This document shows positions 1-7,901 of a DNA stretch of 64,000 bases, one piece after another. The stretch is from Ruminococcus sp. (GTDB taxonomy: Bacteria; Bacillota; Clostridia; Oscillospirales; Ruminococcaceae). Position 1 is the first letter of the stretch. Each line of letters begins with the position of its first letter. The position numbers and the translations under genes are program-made. The notes under the pieces are model-generated. The model ran no database searches. It had not been told where the DNA came from and saw only the letters and a program-made list of their open reading frames with translations. The stretch lies in assembly GCA_021205185.1 (NCBI GenBank), contig JAJPYB010000006.1:62001-126000 (forward strand). Reading direction: 5' to 3'.

Positions 1-590
1 GTCGGATCGGTTTTCTTTATGTAGCCTCTGGCTCTTGTCAAAACGACTATTACCTTTTCACAGCCGTCCTGCAAAGCCTTTTCAAAGGATACGGAATCGG
101 AAATTCCGCCGTCGAGGTACTTTTCTCCGTTTATTTCAATCATCGGAAAAAGTATCGGCAAAGCGCAGCTTGCCCGAAGTGCGGTAAATTTTTTGTCGTC
201 AGCTTCAACCTCAAGATATTCAGACTCGCCTGTGTTTACATTAGTAACAGCCGCTATACAATTACCCTTGCATTCTGCATACGTTTCATAATCAAAGGGT
301 ATAAGCTTGTTTGGAATTTCATCAAACACAAAGTCGAGATTATAGTAGCTCTTGTTATTCTTGTCAAACATATGAGAGGCACCCATATACCTCTTGTCGT
401 GCATATATTTTTTTGCAATCTCGTAATTTCTTCTATACTGCCTTGAAGCGTAAGAAACTCCCATAGAAATTCCTGCCGACGCACCAATCACATAGTTGCA
501 ATATATTTCGTTTTCTAAGAGAACGTCCATAACTCCGCAGGAAAATAAACTTCTGCTCGCTCCGCCCTCAAGGACAATCGCCGTTTTCAT
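1..590 (-). CDS. Patatin-like phospholipase family protein (3' end cut by window edge)
   Basis: The reading frame opens at an ATG (588-590) behind GGAGGGG and runs off the left edge, giving about 196 residues. The N-terminus MKTAIVLEGGASRSLFSCG carries the glycine-rich oxyanion-hole segment of patatin-like lipases. About 20 residues later comes the nucleophile elbow GASAGIS (G-x-S-x-G), and further on LDGGISD supplies the Asp-Gly dyad motif. Together these give the Ser-Asp catalytic dyad of the bacterial YjjU-like patatin group, cytosolic esterases or phospholipases of mostly unknown substrate. There is no signal peptide. It is the last gene seen in a leftward run that includes the overlapping thioesterase/HAD pair just upstream. 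The family call is firm; the substrate is unknown. Confidence 0.85.
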   Translation of the reverse strand, partial: MKTAIVLEGGASRSLFSCGVMDVLLENEIYCNYVIGASAGISMGVSYASRQYRRNYEIAKKYMHDKRYMGASHMFDKNNKSYYNLDFVFDEIPNKLIPFDYETYAECKGNCIAAVTNVNTGESEYLEVEADDKKFTALRASCALPILFPMIEINGEKYLDGGISDSVSFEKALQDGCEKVIVVLTRARGYIKKTDP

Positions 591-610
591 AAATTAACCC
601 CTCCGTCCAG

Positions 611-1009
611 TCAGATATTTTTGAGCTTCTCGTTAGCCTTGCTTTCAAACCGCTCGGCATTTACTACAACTCTTGTGTGCTCTGCCTCGCCTATAACTCC
701 ACACTTATCATAAGCCGTTATTTTAAAATCAACCCTTCTGCCCTCAGCTCCCACAATTTCAGCGATTGCGTAAACGTCCATATCCATTGGAGTCGCCGAG
801 ATATGCGTGGTTGATATTGCCGTGCCGACGCTCGTTTCGCCCTCGTCCAAAAACTTATCCAAGCATTTAAGCGCCGCATTTTCCATAAGAGCTATCATCA
901 TCGGCGTTGCAAAAACTCTGGCGGTACCGCTTCCAACGGCAGCTGCAGTTTTTGAAGCTTCAACCGTCTGCTCCGCTTTCATTCTTGTGTTTATTATTAC
1001 TTCCTTCAC
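611..1009 (-). CDS. Hot-dog fold thioesterase, FlK-like
   Basis: This 132-residue protein has the length and pattern of the small hot-dog thioesterases related to fluoroacetyl-CoA thioesterase. It contains the segment VFATPMMIALMENAALKCL, a Glu-containing active-site helix, followed by GTAISTTHISATPMDM, where a Thr and His are placed as in that family. It probably hydrolyses an acyl-CoA or removes a toxic thioester; the natural substrate cannot be read from sequence. Its ATG overlaps the stop of the HAD hydrolase gene by four bases (ATGA), so translation is probably coupled. The patatin gene follows 21 bases later. Confidence is good for the fold and low for the reaction. Confidence 0.8.
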   Translation of the reverse strand: MKEVIINTRMKAEQTVEASKTAAAVGSGTARVFATPMMIALMENAALKCLDKFLDEGETSVGTAISTTHISATPMDMDVYAIAEIVGAEGRRVDFKITAYDKCGVIGEAEHTRVVVNAERFESKANEKLKNI

Positions 1010-1689
1010 AGTTCATCATATCCTTCTATAATATAATCACTCAGCCTTTTAAGCTCAGCGTGGTCAGACTTATTTCCGTAGCTTAAAAAGCCAACCGTTT
1101 TAAAGCCTGCCGACCTAGCGCTTTCAACCGCCTTCGGCACGTCCTCAAACACCACGCAGTCGCAAGGTGTAAGTCCCATTTTTTCAGCGCAGCTTAAATA
1201 AATCTCAGGACTGTCCTTTCCGCAGCCAACCTCATTTACGGTTACGATTTTGTCAAAAAGCTCGTATACGCCGTTGTTAATAAGACAGGGAGCTAATAGC
1301 TCGCTATGCGAAGCGGTTGCTACCGCGAGCTTTTTGTCAAGCCTTTTCAGCCGCAAAAGAAAATCTCTTGCGCCGTCAAACAGCTTTACCTCACTTTCAA
1401 AAAGACTGATCGCAATGCTGTTCCACTCTTTTATTATATCCTCTTTTTCTTCCTTAAAACCAAACCGCTTGATTGTATACTCCGCCGCTGCGTCAAATCC
1501 CATTGCTGAAATTTCCCTGCCGTAATCGCTCGGCACCTCAAAGCCTCGCTTGTTTAAAAAAAGCGTATCGACAGTATTCCACACGCCAAACGAATCGAGA
1601 AGCGTTCCGTCAAGGTCAAAAATATATCCCTTAAGGCTTGATATTTTAGCTTTTAAGTCGATCTGTTTTGCAGGTATCTTGAGCTTCAT
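1006..1689 (-). CDS. HAD-superfamily hydrolase, beta-phosphoglucomutase/phosphatase-like
   Basis: A 227-residue haloacid dehalogenase-type protein. Motif I is FDLDGTLLDS near residues 24-33 (nucleophile and general acid Asp). Motif II is the Thr in VATASHS near residue 125. A Lys in the GCGKDSPEIY segment and the acidic motif VVFEDVPKAVESARSAG complete the set. The helical cap after motif I is that of subfamily IA, which holds phosphoglycolate phosphatases, sugar phosphatases and beta-phosphoglucomutases. The cytosolic substrate is a small phosphate ester, not identifiable here. It overlaps both neighbours by four bases, forming a coupled trio with the upstream membrane protein and downstream thioesterase. 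Confidence 0.85.
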   Translation of the reverse strand: MKLKIPAKQIDLKAKISSLKGYIFDLDGTLLDSFGVWNTVDTLFLNKRGFEVPSDYGREISAMGFDAAAEYTIKRFGFKEEKEDIIKEWNSIAISLFESEVKLFDGARDFLLRLKRLDKKLAVATASHSELLAPCLINNGVYELFDKIVTVNEVGCGKDSPEIYLSCAEKMGLTPCDCVVFEDVPKAVESARSAGFKTVGFLSYGNKSDHAELKRLSDYIIEGYDEL

Positions 1690-2507
1690 ATTCCGTACGC
1701 CCTTTCGACTAAGGTCATGAGTGACAAAAGGTCCTCCTTTTGCGAAGGGGTAGAAATATATTTTGAAGCTACCGCTGTATAACGCTTAGCGCTTTCCTTG
1801 TCGTCGAGCTTTAAGCTTATAAGTCCCAGCATAAGCGCGCAATCCGCTTTTTGCTTATCGCTGCCTGCAAGGTCAAACGCCAGTCTTGCGCTATTTAAAG
1901 CCGCTTCATAATCATTTGTCAGATACTTATATAACGAGGTTGAAAGGTCAGAAACTCCAAGCGCTTCGTCGGAAATTTTCCCTGTAAGCAACGCTTCGCC
2001 AAGCGCTATATAAATGCTGCTTGCCTTTTGCTCGTCCTTCATTAAAGAGTAAATTTTCAAAAGCTCGCTTGCAAGTCTTACCCTTTGAGAAGCATTACAG
2101 CTGCTCTCGTCAATTCTGTCGACCATTTCAAGCGCCTGCTCGTACCTCTTAGCGTCGGTATATTCCCCACTTAAATAGATAGCGTTTTTAAAGGCGACGG
2201 AAAACTTTCCGTTAAGCTTTGTGCTTTTTTCCAATGCGCTGAAATATTCATCCGTATAGCCGCCTTCCGCACGCAAGCGCAAAAGTTTCTTTTTCTTTGT
2301 ATTCCTAAAAAGCCACGCAATTACACACGCCGCCGTCAGGACAAGGAAAAGTGTTAAAAACAGCATCATCATATACGAAATATAATTGTTTAAATATGCG
2401 CCCTCAGTCCGTGCAATCCAGCACACAGCAACAAGTATAAACGATAAAAGCCACGAAGCGGCAGCTACTATTATCTCGCTTTTTATTATACTTTTAAGTC
2501 TTTCCAA
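1686..2507 (-). CDS. Membrane-anchored helical-repeat protein of unknown function
   Basis: I do not recognise this as a named family. Two strongly hydrophobic segments lie near residues 15-35 (AAASWLLSFILVAVCWIA) and 45-70. They are followed by about 200 mostly alpha-helical residues with repeated Ala/Leu/Tyr spacing that looks like tetratricopeptide repeats, probably cytoplasmic. The first start codon in frame is a GTG at 2514-2516, but the ribosome-binding match GGTGATC sits six bases before a TTG at 2505-2507. The TTG is therefore preferred, giving 273 residues. The stop overlaps the HAD gene start by four bases. It may be a scaffold for the downstream enzymes; that is inference. Confidence 0.65.
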   Translation of the reverse strand: MERLKSIIKSEIIVAAASWLLSFILVAVCWIARTEGAYLNNYISYMMMLFLTLFLVLTAACVIAWLFRNTKKKKLLRLRAEGGYTDEYFSALEKSTKLNGKFSVAFKNAIYLSGEYTDAKRYEQALEMVDRIDESSCNASQRVRLASELLKIYSLMKDEQKASSIYIALGEALLTGKISDEALGVSDLSTSLYKYLTNDYEAALNSARLAFDLAGSDKQKADCALMLGLISLKLDDKESAKRYTAVASKYISTPSQKEDLLSLMTLVERAYGI

Positions 2508-2621
2508 TCTGATCACCGTAAGTTTTCTTTGTAATTTGTCATCTCAAAATACCTTATTGAAACAGTATAGCCTATCAAAGCGCAAAAGTCAAATAGCATT
2601 AAAAACAATTCTCTCAAAAAC

Positions 2622-2653
2622 AAAAGGAAGCGAAGTTAAACTCCGCTTCGCTT
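2622..2653 (-). terminator. Rho-independent terminator after the zinc-ribbon gene
   Basis: An 8-bp stem (AAGCGAAG/CTTCGCTT, 2628-2635 with 2646-2653) with a 10-base loop is followed on the minus strand by a short CCTTTTG tail. It lies 12 bases after the stop of the zinc-ribbon gene. Confidence 0.6.
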
Positions 2654-2664
2654 TTTGGCTTTTC

Positions 2665-2943
2665 CTATTCTGCTTCTCTCATTTTAGCAAAGCAATCACT
2701 GCAATATACAGGTCTGTCCTCGCTTGGCTTAAAAGGAACTCTTGCCTCTCCTCCGCAAGCTGCACAAACTGCGGTGAAGAACTCTCTCGACTGCTTACCC
2801 TTTGACTTTTTAGCGTCACGGCAGGCTTTACATCTTGAAGGCTCGTTCTCAAAGCCCTTTTCAGCGTAAAATGCCTGTTCGCCGGCGGTAAAAGTAAATT
2901 CGTTTCCGCAGTCTCTGCAGACTAGTGTTTTGTCTTCAAACAT
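2665..2943 (-). CDS. Small zinc-ribbon protein with CxxC-x17-CxxC motif
   Basis: This 92-residue protein holds two zinc-binding units. The N-terminal half has VCRDCGNEFTFTAGEQ... and then CKACR, the layout of the 'probable zinc-ribbon' domain. The C-terminal half has CAACGG and then YCSDC with exactly 17 residues between the two CxxC pairs, the spacing that defines the CxxC-x17-CxxC family. Such proteins are common in Clostridia and are thought to bind zinc, perhaps nucleic acid, but have no proven role. The ATG at 2943 follows GAGGGAAAACGGT. A tRNA-like element lies just upstream on the same strand and a terminator follows. Family call firm, function unknown. Confidence 0.85.
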   Translation of the reverse strand: MFEDKTLVCRDCGNEFTFTAGEQAFYAEKGFENEPSRCKACRDAKKSKGKQSREFFTAVCAACGGEARVPFKPSEDRPVYCSDCFAKMREAE

Positions 2944-2967
2944 ACCGTTTTCCCTCGCTTAGATTTA

Positions 2968-3043
2968 TTAGCCAAGCCGGACTCAAACCGACACCTTTGT
3001 TACCTCGAAAGATTTACAACGCTCTTTTTAAGCTATATGGCCA
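2968..3043 (-). ncRNA. tRNA-like element with degenerate D and anticodon arms
   Basis: Read on the minus strand, these 76 bases fold partly like a tRNA. The 5' arm TGGCCAT pairs with TTGGCTA for six of seven positions. A D-like stem GCTT/GAGC closes on a loop of only AAAAA, with no GG. A five-pair T stem (GTCGG/CCGGC) holds a seven-base loop TTTGAGT, close to the TTCRANT consensus but with T for the invariant C56. The anticodon arm is abnormal: no normal stem with a seven-base loop forms; instead there is a small stem on a TTCG tetraloop. No CCA is encoded. It is either a decayed tRNA gene or a tRNA-like RNA; no anticodon can be assigned. Confidence 0.4.
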
Positions 3044-3063
3044 TATATTATTTATGGTTGTTT

Positions 3064-3639
3064 TTATTCTCTGTCCTGCAATTCTGTTTTTAGCTTTTTT
3101 CTGACCCTTTGCATAGCGTTATCAACAGACTTAACTGGAATTTTTAACGTTTGGGAAATCTCCTTGTAGCTTTCCGTCTGAAGGTAAACCTCAAATACCG
3201 AAAGCTCCATGGCCGATAGTTTTTCAGAAACTCTTTTCATAACCTCATCAAAGCGTTCACGCTCTAAAAGAATACTCTCAGGGCTGGTATCAGTCGCCCG
3301 CTCGTTGAGCATTACCTCCTCCGACTCGGTAGCTTCTGTTGCTCTTATCTTATTTTGCTTCTCAATAGCCGTCAGCATTCTGTTAGTTATACAGGTATCC
3401 GCATAGGTTGAAAACTTAACGTTCTTGCTCTCATCAAAGGTTCTGACTGCGTAAAACACAGCGATTATTCCCTCATCGATAAGATCGTAAATTTCCGCTT
3501 CGCTTCTTCCAACGCCCAGCTTTCTCGCTTTTATCTCGGCAATCTTTTTGTACCTTGAAATAAGCTGAGCAAAGGCGACCTCGCTTTTAGCCTGCCTTAT
3601 AAGCTCCTCATCTGAAACACTTGCGTCAAAAGCTTTCAT
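3064..3639 (-). CDS. RNA polymerase sigma factor, SigH-like
   Basis: A 191-residue sigma-70 family protein. Region 2 covers about residues 20-95 and contains DLIDEGIIAVFYAVRTFD, matching the core-binding and -10 recognition helices. Region 4 near residues 140-185 has the helix-turn-helix YKEISQTLKIPVKSVDNAMQ followed by a basic tail. Regions 1.1 and 3 are absent. The arrangement and length match the sporulation/stationary-phase sigma factor SigH (Spo0H) more than typical ECF factors. The start ATG follows a weak AAAGGG. It begins only six bases after the fumarase beta stop, so the two share a transcript. SigH-like role is probable; the regulon is not visible here. Confidence 0.8.
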   Translation of the reverse strand: MKAFDASVSDEELIRQAKSEVAFAQLISRYKKIAEIKARKLGVGRSEAEIYDLIDEGIIAVFYAVRTFDESKNVKFSTYADTCITNRMLTAIEKQNKIRATEATESEEVMLNERATDTSPESILLERERFDEVMKRVSEKLSAMELSVFEVYLQTESYKEISQTLKIPVKSVDNAMQRVRKKLKTELQDRE

Positions 3640-3645
3640 ATCACA

Positions 3646-4203
3646 TTAAGCCCTTTCAAACTGCCTTCTGCCCAGTTCAAATAAATCGTTTCCGAACGAG
3701 TCGTTTGCAACTACAAGCGGAAAATTCTCAACATACATTTTCTTTACCGATTCGCACCCCAACTCATCAAAAGCTATTACCTCACAGCTTTTTATGCAAT
3801 TTGAAGCGAGCGCTCCGGCGCCGCCTGTGGCGCATAGATATATTGCTTTATTACGCTTTACCGCTTCTCTTACCTCAGTGCTTCTTTCGCCCTTACCAAT
3901 AATTCCTGAAAGTCCGAGATCCAAAAGTCTTGGCGCAAATTTATCCATTCTGCCTGAGGTCGTCGGTCCGCAAGCACCGACTGCCATACCCTTTGGTGCA
4001 GGAGTAGGGCCGGCATAGTAAATTACAGCGGTTTTTAAGTCAAACGGCAGCTCTTTACCCTCGTCAAGCAGCTTGTCAAAACGCTTGTGAGCGGCGTCTC
4101 TTGCGGTGTAAATTGTACCGCTGAGCAAAATCTTATCTCCTGCCTTCAGCGTTTTTGCCGCTTGCTTTAAGTTGCTTGTATCGACCTTGATAATGTCGCA
4201 CAT
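3646..4203 (-). CDS. fumB: Class I fumarate hydratase, beta (C-terminal) subunit
   Basis: This 185-residue protein is the swivelling beta subunit of two-subunit, iron-sulfur class I fumarases or the related L(+)-tartrate dehydratase. Recognisable segments are ILLSGTIYTARDAAHKR and ACGPTTSGRMD, which contribute to substrate binding, and GKGERSTEV. The 4Fe-4S cluster and its cysteines belong to the alpha subunit, which is not adjacent: ftsZ lies upstream and a sigma factor downstream. A longer in-frame opening exists, but ATG 4201-4203 sits behind GAGGAT and matches family starts. A fumarase versus tartrate dehydratase choice cannot be made from this subunit alone. The symbol is used in the sense of the beta subunit. 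Confidence 0.85.
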   Translation of the reverse strand: MCDIIKVDTSNLKQAAKTLKAGDKILLSGTIYTARDAAHKRFDKLLDEGKELPFDLKTAVIYYAGPTPAPKGMAVGACGPTTSGRMDKFAPRLLDLGLSGIIGKGERSTEVREAVKRNKAIYLCATGGAGALASNCIKSCEVIAFDELGCESVKKMYVENFPLVVANDSFGNDLFELGRRQFERA

Positions 4204-4222
4204 AAAACTATCCTCTGTTTTT

Positions 4223-4262
4223 AAAAAAGGCATCTCACAACGATAATACTTGCGAGATGCCC
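4223..4262 (-). terminator. ftsZ terminator
   Basis: Twelve-position stem (GGCATCTC then CAA, with a G-U pair that forms only on the minus-strand RNA) and TTTTTT tail, 14 bases after the ftsZ stop. It separates ftsZ from the fumarase/sigma pair. Confidence 0.85.
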
Positions 4263-4272
4263 TTAATATCAA
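4243..4272 (-). promoter_or_regulatory. Candidate promoter inside the ftsZ terminator, for fumB and the sigma gene
   Basis: On the minus strand TTGATA (4267-4272) is separated by 18 bases from TATTAT (4243-4248). The -10 box forms the loop of the ftsZ terminator hairpin, so transcription would begin in its 3' arm. No other promoter site fits between the terminator and fumB. Confidence 0.45.
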
Positions 4273-4275
4273 ATG

Positions 4276-5361
4276 TTACTTGTTCTTTATAATATTAAAA
4301 ATGTCGTCGTAGTAATCAGGATTATTTGGAGCCTTAACGCCTGCCTTTGCCATTGCTTCCGTATCCAGTGTTGAAGCAGCAGCCGCAGTATTGAACTTCT
4401 TAGCGTCGTCTGCGAAATCAGCAGCGATAACAGTTACGCTGATGCAATCTGTTGCGTCAGGTGTATAATCAGCGCCGAAGATAATTGTAGCGTCAGGATC
4501 AACCGCCTGTGTGATAAGCTGTGTAAGCTCGTCCATATCGCTTGTAACGATGTCCTCGCTCATTACGATGTTAACAAGAAGTCTTCTTGCTCCGCTGATA
4601 GATGTTTCAAGAAGCGGTGAAGAAATAACCTGATTTGCAGCGTCAGCAGCCTTATCCTTACCTTCGCCGTAACCGATTGCGATGTGAGCCTTTCCAGCGT
4701 CCTTCATAATTGTAGTAACGTCAGCAAAGTCAACGTTCATAAATCCGTTTCTCAGAATCAAGTCGGCGATGCTCTTAACACCTGTCTTTAATACGTTATC
4801 GGCAAGAGTAAATGAATCTCTCATTGTAAGTCTTTGTTCGCCAGTTAAAAGCTTCTGGTTAGGAATTACGATAAGTGAATCAACGTGATCCAAAAGCTCG
4901 GCGATTCCCTTTTCAGCCTGAGCCGCTTTCTTTGCGCCCTCAAAGTCGAAAGGCTTTGTAACTACAGCAACCGTTAAAATACCAAGATCCTGAGCAATTT
5001 CAGCAACTATCGGTGCGGCGCCAGTTCCTGTTCCGCCACCCATTCCTGCTGTAATGAATACCATATCAGCGTCCTTGATAGCGTCAGAAATTTCTTCCTT
5101 GCTCTCCTGAGCTGAAGCTTCTCCAACCTCAGGACGTCCGCCGGCACCCAAACCTCTTGTAAGCTTAGAGCCGATCTGAATCTTTTCCGTTGCCTTTGAG
5201 CGTTGAAGCGCCTGAATATCTGTATTGATTGCTATGTAATCAACATTTCCAATCATTCCCTCGTCGGCAATACAATTAAGTGCGTTTCCGCCGCCGCCGC
5301 CAACGCCTATAACCTTAATTTTAGCGCCGAACATTTCCTCTGGGCTAATAGCAAAACTCAT
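4276..5361 (-). CDS. ftsZ: Cell division GTPase FtsZ
   Basis: The 361-residue tubulin homologue that polymerises into the cytokinetic ring. The N-terminal GTPase domain has [13 protein letters not shown] and the tubulin signature [12 protein letters not shown] near residues 104-115. The T7-loop [22 protein letters not shown] activates GTP hydrolysis. The C-terminal tail is short and ends [13 protein letters not shown], a divergent version of the peptide that docks FtsA, SepF or ZapA. The start follows AGGAGGATTAC. It is the last gene of the dcw cluster and also has its own promoter 195 bases upstream. No ftsA is present next to it, so SepF or an ftsA elsewhere must tether the ring. Confidence 0.97.
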   Translation of the reverse strand: MSFAISPEEMFGAKIKVIGVGGGGGNALNCIADEGMIGNVDYIAINTDIQALQRSKATEKIQIGSKLTRGLGAGGRPEVGEASAQESKEEISDAIKDADMVFITAGMGGGTGTGAAPIVAEIAQDLGILTVAVVTKPFDFEGAKKAAQAEKGIAELLDHVDSLIVIPNQKLLTGEQRLTMRDSFTLADNVLKTGVKSIADLILRNGFMNVDFADVTTIMKDAGKAHIAIGYGEGKDKAADAANQVISSPLLETSISGARRLLVNIVMSEDIVTSDMDELTQLITQAVDPDATIIFGADYTPDATDCISVTVIAADFADDAKKFNTAAAASTLDTEAMAKAGVKAPNNPDYYDDIFNIIKNK

Positions 5362-5555
5362 AATTTGTAATCCTCCTAAAATAAACTACGGTATAATTAT
5401 CAATATAGCTTAGGCAATCCTTCCTTGAATAATTAAGGGACTATAAGTCATACCGACAAACAGCACCTAATCTTTCAGTCGAGTATAATTTCTCCCCTGA
5501 AATACCTCCAACGGCATAATACGCCTTATTGAAAATGTGCTACCTATACCACTAT

Positions 5556-5584
5556 ATAATAACACAAAACATTTGCTTTTGCAA
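5556..5584 (-). promoter_or_regulatory. ftsZ promoter
   Basis: Minus strand TTGCAA (5579-5584), 17-base spacer, TATTAT (5556-5561). It gives ftsZ an independent start with a leader of roughly 190 bases. The gap 5362-5657 holds this promoter and the leader; no gene is seen in it. Confidence 0.7.
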
Positions 5585-5657
5585 GACTTTTTTTCAACAT
5601 TTTTCGTAAACAGCAAGGTAAATAAAGAAAATTTTCCGTATTTTGCATTTTTCTGTA

Positions 5658-6545
5658 TTATTCTACATAATCATCCAAATCTTCCTGCTCGGTTGTAGCT
5701 TCGGTAGTTTCCTCACTTTCAGCTTCTTCCTCGGTCGTAGTATCGGGAATTGCTGAAACTCCGCTGTCGGCGTTATGATAAATAAGCGTTCCCGAATAAT
5801 CCTCTCCGACCTTGTCTATTACAGATTTTATATAGCTTAGCTTAAACGGAATATCCTGTGAGCTTCCAAGCTTTATCTTTATTGTGTCGTTGTAGATGAT
5901 TCGTATATCGGTTCTCTCTGAAATTCCGATAGTCGTTATCTTGTCAAGTCCAAGCTTTTCGCTTTCGGAAATTATTTCATCCAAAACGGTTTTCTTTATT
6001 GAATCCTCGTCCTCGTAATCTGAGCCCTGATTGGTTTCGGTCATTGTCATTCCGTAAACTGCCGCTGTGCCGTCCTTCGGCGAGGAAAGCCCCGTTTCCA
6101 GAATTCTGCCCTTAGTGCTGACAACCATAAATTCGTCGTCGTTATACTTTATAGATACAGCCGGCGTTGCTTCAACGACCGATATTTCAAGCGTCGAAGC
6201 TAAAGCCCTTGTGACCTCAACGCTTTCAAAATACGGAAAAGCTGAGCTTATTCTGTTTTCAACGGTAGTAGTGTTTGTTCTGAAAAGGTTGTCGTCAATA
6301 TTTACTCCCGACTGCTCTATAACCTGCTCGGTGGTGTAAAGAGTATTTCCCGAAACGGTAATGGTTTTGATTCTGAAAAAATATGTAAAAGACAGAAAAA
6401 TCATCGCTAAAGCTACAAAAATCACAATCAGGACATAATAAAGCGACATATTGCGTCTTCTCTTTTTTCTTGAAACAACGACCTCTTCGCCGTTAATTAT
6501 TTTTACCTCGTCCTGCGATTGATCGCTCTTTACAATATCCCTCAA
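5658..6545 (-). CDS. ftsQ: Cell division protein FtsQ/DivIB
   Basis: A bitopic septal protein. A basic cytoplasmic segment (KKRRRN) precedes one transmembrane helix near residues 35-57 (LYYVLIVIFVALAMIFLSFTY). The POTRA domain follows directly: FRIKTITVSGNTLYTTEQVI. The C-terminus is an acidic, Thr/Glu-rich tail. It acts outside the membrane with FtsL and DivIC/FtsB to activate septal peptidoglycan synthesis. A GTG opens the frame at 6554, but AAGGTGA is spaced six bases from the TTG at 6543-6545, so TTG is chosen (295 residues). Position between murA and ftsZ is that of divIB in Firmicutes. Confidence 0.88.
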   Translation of the reverse strand: MRDIVKSDQSQDEVKIINGEEVVVSRKKRRRNMSLYYVLIVIFVALAMIFLSFTYFFRIKTITVSGNTLYTTEQVIEQSGVNIDDNLFRTNTTTVENRISSAFPYFESVEVTRALASTLEISVVEATPAVSIKYNDDEFMVVSTKGRILETGLSSPKDGTAAVYGMTMTETNQGSDYEDEDSIKKTVLDEIISESEKLGLDKITTIGISERTDIRIIYNDTIKIKLGSSQDIPFKLSYIKSVIDKVGEDYSGTLIYHNADSGVSAIPDTTTEEEAESEETTEATTEQEDLDDYVE

Positions 6546-6562
6546 TACTCTCACCTTGCTTT

Positions 6563-7816
6563 TTAAATTCTTGTCACATTTCCGCCGACAGAGGAAAGTT
6601 CCCTCTCGATATTTTCATATCCTCTGTCTATATACTTTACATTTCCAATGAGCGTTTCGCCCTGTGCGCCGAGTCCCGCCAGCACAAGTGCCGCTCCGCC
6701 TCTTAAATCGGTTGCAAAAACAGTTGCGCCATAAAGAGTTTTAACGCCGTCGATAACGGCTACTCGCCCTTCAGTTTTGATTTTTGCGCCCATTCTGCAA
6801 AGCTCGTCGACATGACGATAACGGCTTTCAAATATATTTTCAACTATGACGCTCGTTCCTGACGCTTTACAAAGCGGCGCCATTAAAATCGCCTGCGCAT
6901 CGGTTGGAAAACCTGGATACGGCATAGTTCTTATAGTTTTTACTGCCGTCAGGCTCTTTTTTGCGCTTATATAAATATTATCCTTAAAGGGAAAAACAGC
7001 GCAGCCCATTTCCTCAAAAACGGGAATGATGCTTGTTAAATCCCGAAAGTTCACTCGTTTGATGTTAAGCTCTCCGCCGGTTACTGCGGCAGCGCTCATA
7101 TATGTGCAGGCTACGATTCTGTCAGGCATAACGCTGTACTCACAGCCGTTCAGCTCGTCAACGCCGTCAATTACAACCTTGCTTGTTCCTGCGCCGTGAA
7201 TTTTAGCACCACATTTATTTAAAAATCCGGCAAGGTCGCTGATTTCAGGTTCTCTCGCAGCATTTTCAATAATCGTTTGTCCCTTTGCTGTGCTTGCCGC
7301 CAGAATTATATTTTCGGTAGCGCCAACAGACGGAAACGACAGAGAAATTCTTGCTCCCCGAAGCGAGTGTGGAACCTCGCAGTCCAGAAGCCCGTATTCC
7401 TCCTTTATTACTGCTCCCAGGCTTCTTAAAGCCTTTATGTGTAAATCTATCGGGCGAGGTCCAAGCTCGCAGCCGCCAGGAAACGACAGCTTGCATTTTC
7501 CGCACCTTCCTAAAATTGCGCCTAAAAAGACAATCGACGAACGCATTTCTCTCATCAGGCTGTCTGGAACGTCAAAGCCTGTCAACGCATCGGTATTTAT
7601 AATAGCGGTATCGCCCTCCCGCTTGCACTTACAGCCTAAACAGGACAAAATTCTGAGCGCAGCATAAGAGTCGCTGAGCCGTGGGCAATTATGTAAAACA
7701 GTTTCTCCTTTAGCTAACACGCACGCCGCAAGCAAAGGCAGCGCCGCATTTTTCGCTCCGTGAACAGATATTTCGCCCGAAAGCTTTTGCCCTCCTATAA
7801 TTTTCAGCCTCTGCAT
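6563..7816 (-). CDS. murA: UDP-N-acetylglucosamine 1-carboxyvinyltransferase
   Basis: MurA catalyses the first committed step of peptidoglycan synthesis, transfer of enolpyruvate from PEP to UDP-GlcNAc, in the cytosol. The N-terminus LKIIGGQKLSGEISVHGAKN holds the Lys-Asn pair that binds UDP-GlcNAc. The active-site cysteine lies in FPGGCELGPRPIDLHI, the site of fosfomycin attack. The domain repeats of the inside-out alpha/beta barrel fit 417 residues. A longer frame exists, but ATG 7814-7816 follows GGAGAGAGGATT. In this cluster murA occupies the slot held by murB in Bacillus. Many Clostridia carry a second copy elsewhere. Confidence 0.95.
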   Translation of the reverse strand: MQRLKIIGGQKLSGEISVHGAKNAALPLLAACVLAKGETVLHNCPRLSDSYAALRILSCLGCKCKREGDTAIINTDALTGFDVPDSLMREMRSSIVFLGAILGRCGKCKLSFPGGCELGPRPIDLHIKALRSLGAVIKEEYGLLDCEVPHSLRGARISLSFPSVGATENIILAASTAKGQTIIENAAREPEISDLAGFLNKCGAKIHGAGTSKVVIDGVDELNGCEYSVMPDRIVACTYMSAAAVTGGELNIKRVNFRDLTSIIPVFEEMGCAVFPFKDNIYISAKKSLTAVKTIRTMPYPGFPTDAQAILMAPLCKASGTSVIVENIFESRYRHVDELCRMGAKIKTEGRVAVIDGVKTLYGATVFATDLRGGAALVLAGLGAQGETLIGNVKYIDRGYENIERELSSVGGNVTRI

Positions 7817-7901
7817 AATCCTCTCTCCTTTACAGCAGCATAACATCTGCAAAACATTGTATAGCACATATTATGCAAATAAAGAGAGTTAGGTGAGAGG
7901 G

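Noticed and set aside
807-1031. Open frame on the plus strand opposite the thioesterase gene
   Set aside because: It is the shadow of a well-supported gene on the other strand and has no ribosome-binding site.
4276-4320. FtsZ seems to lack the usual C-terminal docking peptide
   Set aside because: The ending [13 protein letters not shown] is a divergent but plausible version; no frameshift is seen, so it is not reported as truncated.
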